A DNA stretch of 6,020 nt from positions 1 to 6,020 of the forward strand of contig PLYG01000217.1 in the NCBI GenBank assembly GCA_003153335.1, written 5' to 3'. Of this stretch, positions 5,768 to 6,020 are shown piece by piece. Position 1 is the stretch's first letter; each line of letters begins with the position of its first letter. The DNA comes from Betaproteobacteria bacterium. Lineage in GTDB: Bacteria; Pseudomonadota; Gammaproteobacteria; Burkholderiales; Casimicrobiaceae. Below the pieces are notes generated by a model, which saw nothing but the letters and a program-made list of their open reading frames with translations, was not told where the DNA came from and made no database searches. The position numbers and the translations under genes are program-made.

Positions 5768-6020
5768 ATGACGACCCAGATCCTGGACGCTCCTTCCCTT
5801 ACGGAGGATGCCCGTCCGGTCGGTTCCGTGCGCCAGAAGCTCGAATTCAAGAGCGGCAACGAGGCCGCGGCGCTCGCGGCGCGCGATATCGGTTTCCACG
5901 TGATGGGTTATTTCCCGATCACGCCCTCGACCGAGGTCGCCGAGAATCTCTCGAAAATGCGGGCCGAAGGCGAGCACGAGATCGTGATGGTCGCGGGCGA
6001 CGGCGAGCACGGTGCCGCCG
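5768..6020 (+). CDS. 2-oxoacid:acceptor oxidoreductase alpha subunit, N-terminal part (partial)
   Basis: The gene runs off the right edge after 84 codons. ATG 5768 follows TGAGGT at about 8 nt spacing, the ribosome site overlapping the stop of the gamma-delta gene, so the two are cotranscribed. After about 29 residues of low-conservation leader comes GNEAAALAARDIGFHVMGYF and then PITPSTEVAENL, the start of the pyrimidine-binding domain (domain I) of the POR/KOR alpha subunit, which contributes to the thiamine diphosphate site together with beta. The visible end reads VAGDGEHGAA, where the glutamate is placed like the conserved acidic residue of the ME-x-E-H/I segment in relatives; the glycine-rich GDGEHG wording is less common in members I remember. 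A beta (TPP-binding) gene is expected downstream, outside the window. Confidence 0.88.
   Translation, partial: MTTQILDAPSLTEDARPVGSVRQKLEFKSGNEAAALAARDIGFHVMGYFPITPSTEVAENLSKMRAEGEHEIVMVAGDGEHGAA

Noticed and set aside
5267..6010. Antisense open frame (247 codons) opposite the gamma-delta and alpha genes
   Set aside because: The sense strand carries two unmistakable iron-sulfur motifs and the alpha N-terminus; the antisense product is Arg/Pro-rich with no domain.

Overview
The window is GC-rich, and every convincing gene lies on the + strand. Short intergenic gaps, sec-type export of a non-lipoprotein binding protein, a perfect FNR/ANR-type operator and a REP-like palindrome of a type I recall from proteobacterial genomes all point to a Gram-negative proteobacterium. 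A facultatively anaerobic beta-proteobacterium would fit best. That placement is inference; no rRNA or taxon-specific marker is present.

Layout. Positions 1-107 hold the last ~34 codons of a gene that looks like the C-terminus of a dihydrodipicolinate synthase/N-acetylneuraminate lyase family aldolase. After a ~240-290 bp gap comes a complete four-gene ABC importer operon. It consists of an ATPase with a C-terminal TOBE-like region (about 351-1493), a periplasmic solute-binding protein (1508-2647) and two inner-membrane permeases (2718-3575 and 3572-4408, overlapping by ATGA). The only real gap inside the operon, 2648-2717, carries a REP-like inverted repeat that begins right after the binding-protein stop codon. 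The gene order and types match PotABCD/FbpABC-like importers. The substrate cannot be read from sequence; a link to the upstream aldolase is possible but unproven.

Positions 4409 to about 4674 separate the importer from a second operon. This gap contains a perfect TTGAT-N4-ATCAA site (4467-4480), a plausible -10 at class II spacing, and several stem-loops in the presumed 5' leader. The second operon begins with a fused gamma+delta subunit of a 2-oxoacid:ferredoxin (acceptor) oxidoreductase, carrying two [4Fe-4S] cluster motifs (about 4675-5757). It continues with the start of the alpha subunit (5768 to beyond 6020); a beta subunit is expected just outside the window. The FNR-type site suggests that this oxygen-sensitive, CoA-dependent 2-oxoacid oxidation is switched on under low oxygen.

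Nothing here clearly amounts to a wholly new system. The best leads are the anaerobic operator with its structured leader, the gamma-delta fusion, the REP-like element between the binding-protein and permease genes, and the ATPase start, where the only good ribosome binding site precedes an ACG codon.
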